Below are positions 1-7,156 of a stretch of 28,154 nt of DNA, one piece after another. The translations under genes and the position numbers were made by a program. Below the pieces are notes generated by a model, which had not been told where the DNA came from, did not search any database, and saw only the letters and a list, made by a program, of their open reading frames with translations. Every line of letters starts with the position of its first letter. Position 1 is the stretch's first letter. The stretch comes from CAYFIW01 sp964343265 (lineage in GTDB: Bacteria > Chloroflexota > Dehalococcoidia > Lucifugimonadales > UBA826): assembly GCA_964343265.1 (NCBI GenBank), contig CAYFIW010000022.1, positions 1 through 28,154 on the forward strand, in the 5' to 3' direction.

Positions 1-95
1 ATTCGATTGCAAGTGAAGGTGATCTTAGTGAGGATTCCCAAAATAAACTCAAGACTGCAATCGATGAATTTAAGCAAAGTGGGTTAGTTAGTTAA
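1..95 (+). CDS. atpA: ATP synthase F1 subunit alpha, C-terminal end (partial)
   Basis: Only the last 30 codons are in the window, in the frame that starts at base 3. They end in IDEFKQSGLVS followed by TAA at 93-95. The helical tail with a final AI-x-x-FK pattern is what the F1 alpha subunit normally ends with, and the gene lies immediately upstream of gamma and beta in the standard alpha-gamma-beta-epsilon order. Its stop codon abuts the atpG start with no spacer, which suggests translational coupling. The assignment rests mostly on gene order, because too little protein is present to show a catalytic motif. Confidence 0.85.
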   Translation, partial: SIASEGDLSEDSQNKLKTAIDEFKQSGLVS

Positions 96-956
96 ATGGC
101 GAGTGTACGACAGATAGCAAGACGTATTCGAAGCGTCGAAAACACTGCTAAGATTACTAAAGCAATGTCTATGATTGCTGCTTCTAAGTTGAGACGTACT
201 CAAGACGCTGCAACTCAAGGGAGATCATACGCAGATAGTATGTCTGAGATGGTTTCTAATGTGATGTCTCAAGCTCAGGATGATGAATTGTCACAGCCTC
301 TTGCAGAACCTCGCGAGATTACCAATGTTGGTCTCGTGCTAATAACCCCTGATAGAGGCCTAACAGGAGGACTGAATTCTAATGTTCTTAGAGCTGTAGG
401 TGACTTTATCGGCCTTCAGCCCGTACCTGTTAAAGTGGTTGCTCTGGGTAAAAAAGGAATTGATTATGCAAGGAGGAGCGGATTAGAACTGATAGGGCAA
501 CTCTCTGGAATCAGTGATCGTCCTACGTCTTCTGATACCTTACCTATTTCGAAATCTATAATTGACGCGTTTATAAACGGGCAGGTTGACTCAATACATG
601 TAGCCTATGCTGAATTTGTAAACACCACTATGCAAAGGCCAACTGTAATCCAATTGGCCCCAGTAGTGCCCCCTGAAATTTCAAAAGTCGATAACCAAGG
701 CTATATATTCGAGCCAAATGCAAACGAAGTTCTTACAGAGCTTTTGCCCAGATACATTGAAACCCTTATCCATCATGCTGTGTTGGAGGCTAGCGCGAGT
801 GAGCAATCAGCTAGGATGGTGGCGATGAATCAAGCTACGGACAATGCAAATGAGATGGTTGAGGATCTTACTCTTTTGATGAATAAATTGAGGCAAGAAA
901 CTATCACTAAAGAGTTGCTCGATATAGTAGGTGGCGTAGCGGCCATAGAGAATTAG
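96..956 (+). CDS. atpG: ATP synthase F1 subunit gamma
   Basis: The 286-residue product is the central rotor shaft of F1, which couples proton flow through Fo to the catalytic beta subunits. The N-terminal helix carries the family pattern (RQIARRIRSVENTAKITKAM, then IAASKLRR), and the C-terminal helix carries ATDNANEM and ends in TKELLDIVGGVAAIE. Both helices form the coiled coil that turns inside the alpha3beta3 ring. Length is normal for the family. The ATG directly follows the atpA stop, so initiation probably depends on ribosomes finishing atpA; no clear separate Shine-Dalgarno is visible. It is followed 46 nt later by atpD. Confidence 0.97.
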   Translation: MASVRQIARRIRSVENTAKITKAMSMIAASKLRRTQDAATQGRSYADSMSEMVSNVMSQAQDDELSQPLAEPREITNVGLVLITPDRGLTGGLNSNVLRAVGDFIGLQPVPVKVVALGKKGIDYARRSGLELIGQLSGISDRPTSSDTLPISKSIIDAFINGQVDSIHVAYAEFVNTTMQRPTVIQLAPVVPPEISKVDNQGYIFEPNANEVLTELLPRYIETLIHHAVLEASASEQSARMVAMNQATDNANEMVEDLTLLMNKLRQETITKELLDIVGGVAAIEN

Positions 957-1002
957 TAATATAAATTTTGATAAAACCTTTCTCAGGTTAGGAGCATAAG
1001 TA

Positions 1003-2400
1003 ATGGCAACCGGAAAAATAGTTCAGGTGATTGGAACCGTTGTTGACGTGGAATTTCCCCCAGATGGTATGCCGTCCATTTACAACGCTTTAGAGACAAA
1101 AATTGGGGATGATGCCCTTGTTTTAGAGGTAGAGCAACATATAGGTAATAACTGGGTTAGATGCCTCGCACTTGGCCCTACCGAAGGCCTAAAGCGTGGT
1201 ATTGATGCAATAGATACAGGGGCGGCTATCGCTGTGCCTGTTGGAGATGCCACACTGGGCCGTCTTTTTAACACTTTAGGGGAAACATTAGACGGATTGG
1301 AAGAAATTGATGCTTCAGAAAGATGGCCTATACACAGGCAGCCACCCTCTTTTGAAGATCAGGCCACTGAAGTAGAAGTTTTAGAGACTGGTATAAAGGT
1401 TCTAGATTTAGTGACACCCTTTACGAAGGGAGGGAAGATCGGTGCCTTTGGTGGAGCCGGAGTGGGTAAAACGGTTGTCATTCAAGAGTTAATTAATAAC
1501 ATAGCGACAGAACATCAAGGTGTATCTGTTTTCGCTGGTGTAGGGGAACGATCTAGGGAGGGGAATGACCTTTGGCATGAGATGCGAGAGGCCGGGGTTT
1601 TACCACAGACTGTTTTAGTATTCGGTCAAATGAATGAACCCCCTGGTATTAGAGCAAGAGTTGCTCAGACAGGTCTTACGATGGCTGAATATTTCAAGGA
1701 AGAACGAGGACAAGATGTCTTGCTGTTCGTGGATAATATATATAGGTATATACTTGCTGGTATGGAAGTGTCGGCTCTGCTAGGCAGGATGCCCTCGGCG
1801 GTGGGTTATCAGCCTACCCTGGGAACTGAAATGGGTGCTTTAGAGGAACGTATAACTTCTTCCAAGAACGGTTCAATAACTTCGGTCCAAGCCATTTATG
1901 TACCGGCGGACGATTATACTGATCCTGGAATTGTAACCACATTTGGTCACCTAGACGCAGTCATGACTTTAGAAAGATCGTTGGCAGCACAAGCACTCTA
2001 TCCTGCTGTAGATCCGTTAACTTCTTTTTCGAACATTCTTGAACCTTCCATAGTTGGACAGGAGCATTACGATGTGGCGACAGGAGTTAGGCAGGTTCTT
2101 CAAAGGTATCAGGAATTACAAGATATAATTGCCATACTAGGCATTGAAGAATTATCAGATGAAGATAAGACGTCGGTAGCGAGGGCCAGGAAAGTTCAAA
2201 GATTCTTGACTCAGCCTTTTAACGTTGCTGAAGTATTTACTGGAAGCCCAGGTAAATACGTATCAGTTCGTGATACCGTGCAAGGCTTCAAGCAAATACT
2301 TGATGGAGAACATGACGATATACCTGAGCAGGCTTTCTACATGGTGGGAACTATAGATGAGGCAGTAGAGAGAGCGAAACAAATGTCAAGCGAAGAATAA
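1003..2400 (+). CDS. atpD: ATP synthase F1 subunit beta (catalytic)
   Basis: The 465-residue catalytic subunit of F1 makes ATP from ADP and phosphate. The P-loop GGAGVGKT is at about 150-157, the catalytic glutamate is in GERSREGND at about residue 182, and Walker B LLFVDN ends at about 245. The signature ALLGRMPSAVGYQPTLGTEM follows, and the C-terminal part has the conserved RARKVQRFLTQPF and EVFTGSPGKY. The ATG is preceded by AGGAG at 990-994. One segment just after Walker B reads NIYRYILAGMEVSALL where most beta subunits have NIFRFTQAGSEVSALL, so several usually fixed positions differ although the catalytic residues are intact. Confidence 0.98.
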   Translation: MATGKIVQVIGTVVDVEFPPDGMPSIYNALETKIGDDALVLEVEQHIGNNWVRCLALGPTEGLKRGIDAIDTGAAIAVPVGDATLGRLFNTLGETLDGLEEIDASERWPIHRQPPSFEDQATEVEVLETGIKVLDLVTPFTKGGKIGAFGGAGVGKTVVIQELINNIATEHQGVSVFAGVGERSREGNDLWHEMREAGVLPQTVLVFGQMNEPPGIRARVAQTGLTMAEYFKEERGQDVLLFVDNIYRYILAGMEVSALLGRMPSAVGYQPTLGTEMGALEERITSSKNGSITSVQAIYVPADDYTDPGIVTTFGHLDAVMTLERSLAAQALYPAVDPLTSFSNILEPSIVGQEHYDVATGVRQVLQRYQELQDIIAILGIEELSDEDKTSVARARKVQRFLTQPFNVAEVFTGSPGKYVSVRDTVQGFKQILDGEHDDIPEQAFYMVGTIDEAVERAKQMSSEE

Positions 2401-2420
2401 ACAGGGTAGGGCAACTCATT

Positions 2421-2660
2421 TTGAATGTGGATATAGTTACAACAGAAGAAGTAGTTTATTCTGGTGCTGCTGACATTGTCATTGCTCCAGGATCGGAAGG
2501 GCAGCTTGGTATACTCCCAAGGCATGCCCCTTTATTGACATCCATCAAACCAGGGGAAGTGGTGTTGCGTAATGGTACCCAAGAGTCCAGTGTACCTGTC
2601 AATGGAGGCTTCTTAGAAGTAAAAGACGACAAAGTAACGATTCTAACGGTAATGACTTAA
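2421..2660 (+). CDS. atpC: ATP synthase F1 subunit epsilon, short form without C-terminal domain
   Basis: The 79-residue product starts at TTG 2421, 20 nt after atpD. It matches the N-terminal beta-sandwich of epsilon: VDIVTTEEVVYSG, then GSEGQLGILPRHAPLLTSI and a GGFLEVKDDKVTIL strand. This domain binds gamma and the c-ring. Epsilon is usually about 130-140 residues, the rest being a two-helix hairpin that can extend and inhibit ATP hydrolysis. That part is missing: the frame stops with TAA immediately followed by a second TAA, and rex ends only 68 nt further on, which leaves no room for a displaced helical domain. Short epsilon subunits are known in some bacteria, for example Chlorobium. 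It is the last gene of the operon. Confidence 0.93.
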   Translation: MNVDIVTTEEVVYSGAADIVIAPGSEGQLGILPRHAPLLTSIKPGEVVLRNGTQESSVPVNGGFLEVKDDKVTILTVMT

Positions 2661-2728
2661 TAAAACCGTAGGCCAGAAACTCTAACTTTTATGGTTATAT
2701 ATAGAAAGTTATGGTAAGAGTCTGTTGC

Positions 2729-3358
2729 CTATCTGAACTCTTTCATGTAGAAGGTCATGGATTGCAAAGATAAAACTGGATCTATGTTTCTCATGATCAC
2801 ATGTTTTGGTACCACTGGAGCCACCGGAGCGTAATTCAATATGCCCTTGATGCCATGTTCAACAAGTAGATCGATTACCCCCTGAGCCTGTATTGATGGT
2901 ACGGCTACCACACCGATATCTATATTTCTTTCTTTAAGAGTTATGGAGATTTCGTCCATAGGTTGAACGTATATGTTACCTAGACGAGATGATATTTGCT
3001 CAGGATCGCTGTCAAACGCTGCAACTATCTCAAAGCCTTCAGGAGTGAATCCAGGATAATTTATTATGGCGAGCCCCAAGCGTCCTACTCCTACAAGGCA
3101 GGCTCTCCATGCATCATTGATACCTAATATAGACCTAAGTTCTTCAAGTAGTGATGCGATTCTATATCCGCGCCCTTGTTTTCCAAAACGTCCAAAATAA
3201 CTAAGGTCTTTGCGTATTTGCGCAGGGGTCATTTGAAGTAGATCTCCAAGGCGCTTGGAATTAATGACCTCGATTCCTTGATCACTGAGTTGACTAAGAA
3301 CTCTTGCATAGAGAGGGAGGCGTAAAACTACAACTTCTGGGACTGAAGATTGATTAAT
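2729..3358 (-). CDS. rex: Redox-sensing transcriptional repressor Rex, apparent ATT start
   Basis: Rex represses respiratory and fermentative genes and leaves DNA when NADH rises. The N-terminal winged helix is clear (RLPLYARVLSQL, then INSKRLGDLLQMTPAQIRKD and LSYFGRFGKQGRGY), followed by a Rossmann domain with GVGRLG at about 90-95 and a C-terminal swap helix. The first ATG in frame (3232) would delete the first half of the DNA-binding domain. Upstream of it the frame stays open to a stop at 3392-3394 but contains no ATG, GTG or TTG. ATT at 3356-3358 is preceded by AAGGAAG (3364-3370 on the + strand) and gives 209 residues, the normal Rex length, so it is the best start. Rex identity is secure; the start codon is inferred. 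Confidence 0.92.
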   Translation of the reverse strand: MNQSSVPEVVVLRLPLYARVLSQLSDQGIEVINSKRLGDLLQMTPAQIRKDLSYFGRFGKQGRGYRIASLLEELRSILGINDAWRACLVGVGRLGLAIINYPGFTPEGFEIVAAFDSDPEQISSRLGNIYVQPMDEISITLKERNIDIGVVAVPSIQAQGVIDLLVEHGIKGILNYAPVAPVVPKHVIMRNIDPVLSLQSMTFYMKEFR

Positions 3359-3705
3359 TTTAACTTCCTTTATGGATATTAAATAGACATGTTACGTTAG
3401 TTATATATTGATCGATATCATTATTTGGTTGACTTGATATTACTGTTGATCCAAAGAGTCAACTTTCATTAATTTTTGGAGTATAACTTAAGCCATGGTA
3501 ATTGTGAAATGAAATACTAGTCTCATATATATATTTAGTAATCTAAGCTTGACATTCCTCAACTAGCTTGCAACCTTGACTCAATTTCGTGAGCGTTGCT
3601 AGAATTGCAAGGCTTTTTTATAAAAAACACCTGTTAAGTCTAAATGGAACGTTAGGGATACTTTCCGGTACTTACTTTTTGATTTTTTCACTTTGGAGGT
3701 AATTA
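3359..3705. other. Divergent rex-gltA intergenic region
   Basis: This 347-nt gene-free stretch holds the control signals of two divergent genes. It contains the rex ribosome binding site, an inverted pair GTTGACT/AGTCAAC (3428-3434 and 3457-3463), a single Rex-like half-site TTGTGAAAT (3502-3510), a good gltA promoter (3576-3605), a 7-bp inverted pair CTTGCAA/TTGCAAG (3567-3573 and 3605-3611) overlapping that promoter, and the gltA ribosome binding site GGAGGT (3695-3700). No open frame in it looks coding beyond the rex N-terminus. Confidence 0.6.
3576..3605 (+). promoter_or_regulatory. Likely sigma-70-type promoter of citrate synthase
   Basis: A TTGACT -35 box (3576-3581) is followed after 18 nt by a TAGAAT -10 box (3600-3605). 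Transcription would start about 95 nt before the gltA ATG. A second perfect -35 hexamer TTGACA at 3549-3554 lacks a matching -10 box. Prediction from hexamers only. Confidence 0.5.
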
Positions 3706-4842
3706 ATGACCGAAGAGAATGTGGAGTTGCATAGAGGATTAAGAGAGGTTTACATAGACCGTACTACCTCTAGTTACATCGATGGCAAGGAAGGAAAACT
3801 ATATTATCGTGGCTACAACATAGACGATCTTGCCACGAATTGTTCCTTCGAGGAAATTATCTATTTGGTAATGATGGGAGATCTTCCTACTGAGTCTGAG
3901 CTAACGAATTTCACTACTGAGCTGCGCTCGAATATGACTATTCCGGATCAGATTGTGGATGTTATAAGAGCGACTAAGGAAGCACATCCTATGGACGTCC
4001 TTAGGACTGCCGTCTCAGCGTTGGCAGCCTTCGATGATGAAGTAGATGATAATTCTCCAGAAGCGACACTTAGGAAAGGGACTAGGCTCACAGCTCAGGC
4101 TCCCACTATAGTCACTGCCCACGCCCGGATCAGAGACGGAAAAGACCCAGTTCAACCAGACCCTAACTTAGGGCTGGCAGCAAATTTTCTTTATATGCTT
4201 TTTGGGGAGGTGCCCGACCCTAGAGACGCGGCATTGATAGATAAGGATTTTGTGTTACACGCCGAGCATGGGTTGAATGCCTCATCATTTGGGGCGAGAG
4301 TTTCAGCATCTACCCAAGCAGACCTTCATTGCGCTATAACTACTGGTATTTCTGTACTTAAAGGCCCCTCTCATGGAGGAGCAGCTGAATCTGTGATGAC
4401 CATGGCTTTAGAGATAGGTAATGAAGAAAACGCAGAAAAGTACATTAAAGATACGTTAGCGGGTGGTGGCAGAATCATGGGATTTGGACATAGAGTATAT
4501 AGAGCTGTGGATCCTAGATCTCTTCACCTTCAAGATGATCTTAAGGAACTTGGGGAAAGAAAAGGTGAACCGAAATGGTATTCAATATTACAACAGGTTC
4601 TTGAGGCAATGCAGCCATATGCTAGGCGAGGAATTTGTCAAAATGTAGATTTCTTTTCTGGTGCCATGTATTTTCTACTCAACATACCGGAAGACTTGTT
4701 TATATCGATATTTGCCATGGGAAGAATTCCAGGGTGGACGGCACAGGTTGTTGAGCAATTCGATAACAATATACTTCTAAGACCACGACTACAATACGTA
4801 GGGGACTTAGATAGGCCGTTTATTCCAATTACGGAAAGATAA
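3706..4842 (+). CDS. gltA: Citrate synthase
   Basis: The 378-residue enzyme condenses acetyl-CoA with oxaloacetate to citrate, the entry step of the TCA cycle. The catalytic triad is visible: His in PSHGGAAES (about 223), His in GFGHRVYRA (about 262) and Asp in NVDFFSGAM (about 315). The oxaloacetate-binding His is in LHAEHGLNASSF (about 188). The length fits the short bacterial type; the large NADH-regulated type II enzymes are longer. A 2-methylcitrate synthase cannot be excluded, but no prp genes are nearby. GGAGGT at 3695-3700 fixes the ATG. It is divergent from rex, so redox control is plausible but not shown. Confidence 0.93.
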   Translation: MTEENVELHRGLREVYIDRTTSSYIDGKEGKLYYRGYNIDDLATNCSFEEIIYLVMMGDLPTESELTNFTTELRSNMTIPDQIVDVIRATKEAHPMDVLRTAVSALAAFDDEVDDNSPEATLRKGTRLTAQAPTIVTAHARIRDGKDPVQPDPNLGLAANFLYMLFGEVPDPRDAALIDKDFVLHAEHGLNASSFGARVSASTQADLHCAITTGISVLKGPSHGGAAESVMTMALEIGNEENAEKYIKDTLAGGGRIMGFGHRVYRAVDPRSLHLQDDLKELGERKGEPKWYSILQQVLEAMQPYARRGICQNVDFFSGAMYFLLNIPEDLFISIFAMGRIPGWTAQVVEQFDNNILLRPRLQYVGDLDRPFIPITER

Positions 4843-4882
4843 TTATTGTCTGGGTGGTTATTAAGAAGGGAAAGGAGTCAAT

Positions 4883-5065
4883 TTGGGTAAGGAAGTATTG
4901 AACGAAGAATGTGTACATCACTGGGTGTTGGCTCAGCCAAATGGTCCTACCAGCAGTGGTGTGTGCAAACACTGTGGGATAACTGAAGAGTTTAGAAATT
5001 CTATGCCAGGATCTGGATGGGATAGAAGTGGACAGGCGAAGAAAACTAAGCAGGCCAATACTTAG
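4883..5065 (+). CDS. Small probable zinc-binding protein
   Basis: This 60-residue protein starts at TTG 4883, with AAAGGAG at 4871-4877 spaced 5 nt before it, a strong ribosome binding site that supports translation. It contains Cys10, His12/His13, then Cys28-x-x-Cys31 in GVCKHCGITEEF, a compact zinc-ribbon-like arrangement, and a polar lysine-rich tail (SGQAKKTKQANT). No membrane segment or signal peptide is seen. It lies 40 nt after citrate synthase on the same strand and may be cotranscribed with it. The Cys/His pattern suggests a structural metal site; no function can be named. Confidence 0.72.
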   Translation: MGKEVLNEECVHHWVLAQPNGPTSSGVCKHCGITEEFRNSMPGSGWDRSGQAKKTKQANT

Positions 5066-5154
5066 CAAATAACAAAACAAGCTTTATTTATTAGCTAAGA
5101 TTATCAGTGTTCCAGATATTACAAAAAATAACTTTATCCATTTCGTGAATAGCC

Positions 5155-6324
5155 TTGGGTAATATCGCTTCCGATCCAGTGTCGGATTTGTTGAAGAGAA
5201 CTATAAAAGAATTGGGGTCAATCTCTTTTGACACTTTTATGGACATAGCTCTTTATTCTAAGTACGGTTATTACAACACACAAGAACCGTTTGGTAAATT
5301 TGGAGACTATTACACAAGTCCAACATTACATCCAGCATTCTCATCATTTGTAGCTCTTCAGATTCATTTTATGTGGGAAATATTAGGACGACCTAATCCG
5401 TTTACCGTGATTGAGATAGGATCTGGTTGCGGTGTAATGGCAAGGGATATAATTTCCTCACTAACGCTTTCAAAAACAAAATGCATAGATTCTCTGAGAT
5501 ATCTGGCTTTTGACAGAATTTCGCAAGCAAATACTCCTGATGAAATACAAACTGTTATTTCAGAGACGGTGTCTGGATCTTTGGCGACTGGTGTCGTGAT
5601 TTCTAATGAATTAATTGACGCGTTACCTACCAAAATGGTTGAAATACACAAGAATGAGATACAAGAGATATGCGTGGGATTAGATTCTGAAAATAAAATT
5701 ATTGAGATTATTGATAAGGACAGAAGCGAAAGTCCAGAATTAAGAGATATTGTGGGTGACACCTCAAAAATAGAAGGCTATAGAGGTCCAGTGAGATGTG
5801 GAATAGAAAGGTGGATGTCTAATATTAGTAATGTGCTCTCAAAAGGGTTTCTAATTACTATAGACTATGGGTTCGAGAATTCTATTTACTATTCGATGAA
5901 CAAATCACATCGTCTGCTGCAAACCTACTACAAACATATCGAAACCTCAAACCCATATCAAAGAGTAGGATTGCAAGATATAACAGCCCATGTAGACTTC
6001 ACCCATTTTAGCGATTGTGCACAGGATGTGGGATTTCGCTCCTTGGCATTTATATCACAACGCGACTGGCTTAATCATTTACATTTTGAAGACTTTATAA
6101 ACCGTGATCTTAGAGATGGTAAAGTATCTCTAAGAGAGCTCAATTTTATTAGAATGCTTACAGACCCAGAAGGATTAGGCGGATTTAAAGTTGATGTTCA
6201 AGAGTTGAACACGGGAATCCAAAGCTATGATGAACTAATTCCGGACAGCGTAGTTTCACGCAATATATGGAAACTTCCAAGGATTTCGAATTTACACATG
6301 GCAGGTCAATTGTTCCAAGATTAG
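5155..6324 (+). CDS. SAM-dependent methyltransferase, MidA/NDUFAF7 (DUF185) family
   Basis: The 389-residue protein begins with the family's entry helices (ISFDTFMDIALYSKYGYY, about 23-40) and the GKFGDYYTSPTLHPAF segment. The SAM-binding motif I VIEIGSGCG is at about 85-93. VVISNELIDALPTKMV matches the conserved 'NELlDAlP' segment of this family. In mitochondria the relative NDUFAF7 dimethylates an arginine of a complex I subunit; bacterial substrates are mostly unknown and none is assigned here. The start is TTG 5155; an in-frame stop at 5146-5148 rules out anything longer, and no Shine-Dalgarno is visible. Its stop codon directly abuts the stop of the convergent trmI. Confidence 0.85.
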   Translation: MGNIASDPVSDLLKRTIKELGSISFDTFMDIALYSKYGYYNTQEPFGKFGDYYTSPTLHPAFSSFVALQIHFMWEILGRPNPFTVIEIGSGCGVMARDIISSLTLSKTKCIDSLRYLAFDRISQANTPDEIQTVISETVSGSLATGVVISNELIDALPTKMVEIHKNEIQEICVGLDSENKIIEIIDKDRSESPELRDIVGDTSKIEGYRGPVRCGIERWMSNISNVLSKGFLITIDYGFENSIYYSMNKSHRLLQTYYKHIETSNPYQRVGLQDITAHVDFTHFSDCAQDVGFRSLAFISQRDWLNHLHFEDFINRDLRDGKVSLRELNFIRMLTDPEGLGGFKVDVQELNTGIQSYDELIPDSVVSRNIWKLPRISNLHMAGQLFQD

Positions 6325-7146
6325 TTATTTCTCATTAAAAGGTTTTGGTAAATATCTCCTAGCTGTGGTGATAAACCCTGTGTGTCCTACCATGCGGTGC
6401 ATCGGCCTGACGCTCCTCCCTTCTATTTGCCAAGGTCTTTCCATAATTTCACGAGTTGATATCAGGGCATATTTACCAGACTTTCTAAGAGATTCGACTA
6501 AGTCACTTACTTGCATAATAGTAGGAAGAAACGTTAATAATACACCTCCCAATTTCAAACTGGTGGATATATTTTCTATACAATGCCATGGCTCCGGCAT
6601 GTCCAATACAGCACTGTCGAAATCCGATTCTATATCTTCTTCTTGGAGGTTACCTACTTTGAAAGTCACATTTTGAGGAAATTCTGCGACGATTTCCAGA
6701 TTTGATTGGGCTAGTTTAGACATGTCTTCTCTTATGTCGTAACTTATTACTGACCCTGTAGACCCTACAGCATCAGATAAAGCTATAGTGAGAGCTCCCG
6801 ATCCTGACCCTGCTTCTAACACTTTGGCCCCGGGATAAACATTGGCATATGAAAGAATTATTCCGATATCCTTGGGGTAGACAACAGTAGCAATTCTTTT
6901 CATGTTCACGGTGAATTCGGCCCTAGTGGGTCTAAAGGCAAGAAGGAAATGCCCTTTATTCGTAGTAATCCAAGAACCTTCCGACTGACCTACCAAATCT
7001 TCATGTTCTACGTTTCCTATGTGTGATTCAAAACGTTTACCAATAGCCAATGTGAACATGTATTGACGTTCTCGTCTATCCCATAGGGTTACCGTTTCAC
7101 CGTATTCAAACAAGCCTTTTCTTTTCAAATTAGAGGAATGAGTCAA
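6325..7146 (-). CDS. trmI: tRNA (adenine-N1)-methyltransferase TrmI (m1A58)
   Basis: The 273-residue product is the bacterial/archaeal enzyme that methylates N1 of adenine 58 in the T-loop of tRNAs, using SAM. An N-terminal beta domain contains the family's FRPTRAEFTVNMKR. Motif I LEAGSGSGALTIAL is at about 110-123, then YDIREDM, and the diagnostic LDMPEPW (about 181-187). The start is TTG 7146 with no obvious Shine-Dalgarno, 10 nt after the peroxiredoxin stop, so the two are probably cotranscribed. The tRNA-Thr gene further upstream on the same strand is a possible substrate. The enzyme works as a tetramer in characterised species. Confidence 0.92.
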   Translation of the reverse strand: MTHSSNLKRKGLFEYGETVTLWDRRERQYMFTLAIGKRFESHIGNVEHEDLVGQSEGSWITTNKGHFLLAFRPTRAEFTVNMKRIATVVYPKDIGIILSYANVYPGAKVLEAGSGSGALTIALSDAVGSTGSVISYDIREDMSKLAQSNLEIVAEFPQNVTFKVGNLQEEDIESDFDSAVLDMPEPWHCIENISTSLKLGGVLLTFLPTIMQVSDLVESLRKSGKYALISTREIMERPWQIEGRSVRPMHRMVGHTGFITTARRYLPKPFNEK

Positions 7147-7156
7147 ATAACTGTAA

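Noticed and set aside
2683..2711. Terminator between atpC and rex
   Set aside because: TAACTTT/AAAGTTA is a 7-bp AT-rich stem with a 15-nt loop and no T-run; too weak to call.
3502..3510. Rex operator upstream of citrate synthase
   Set aside because: Only one half-site is present; the second arm does not match, so I do not list it as an operator.
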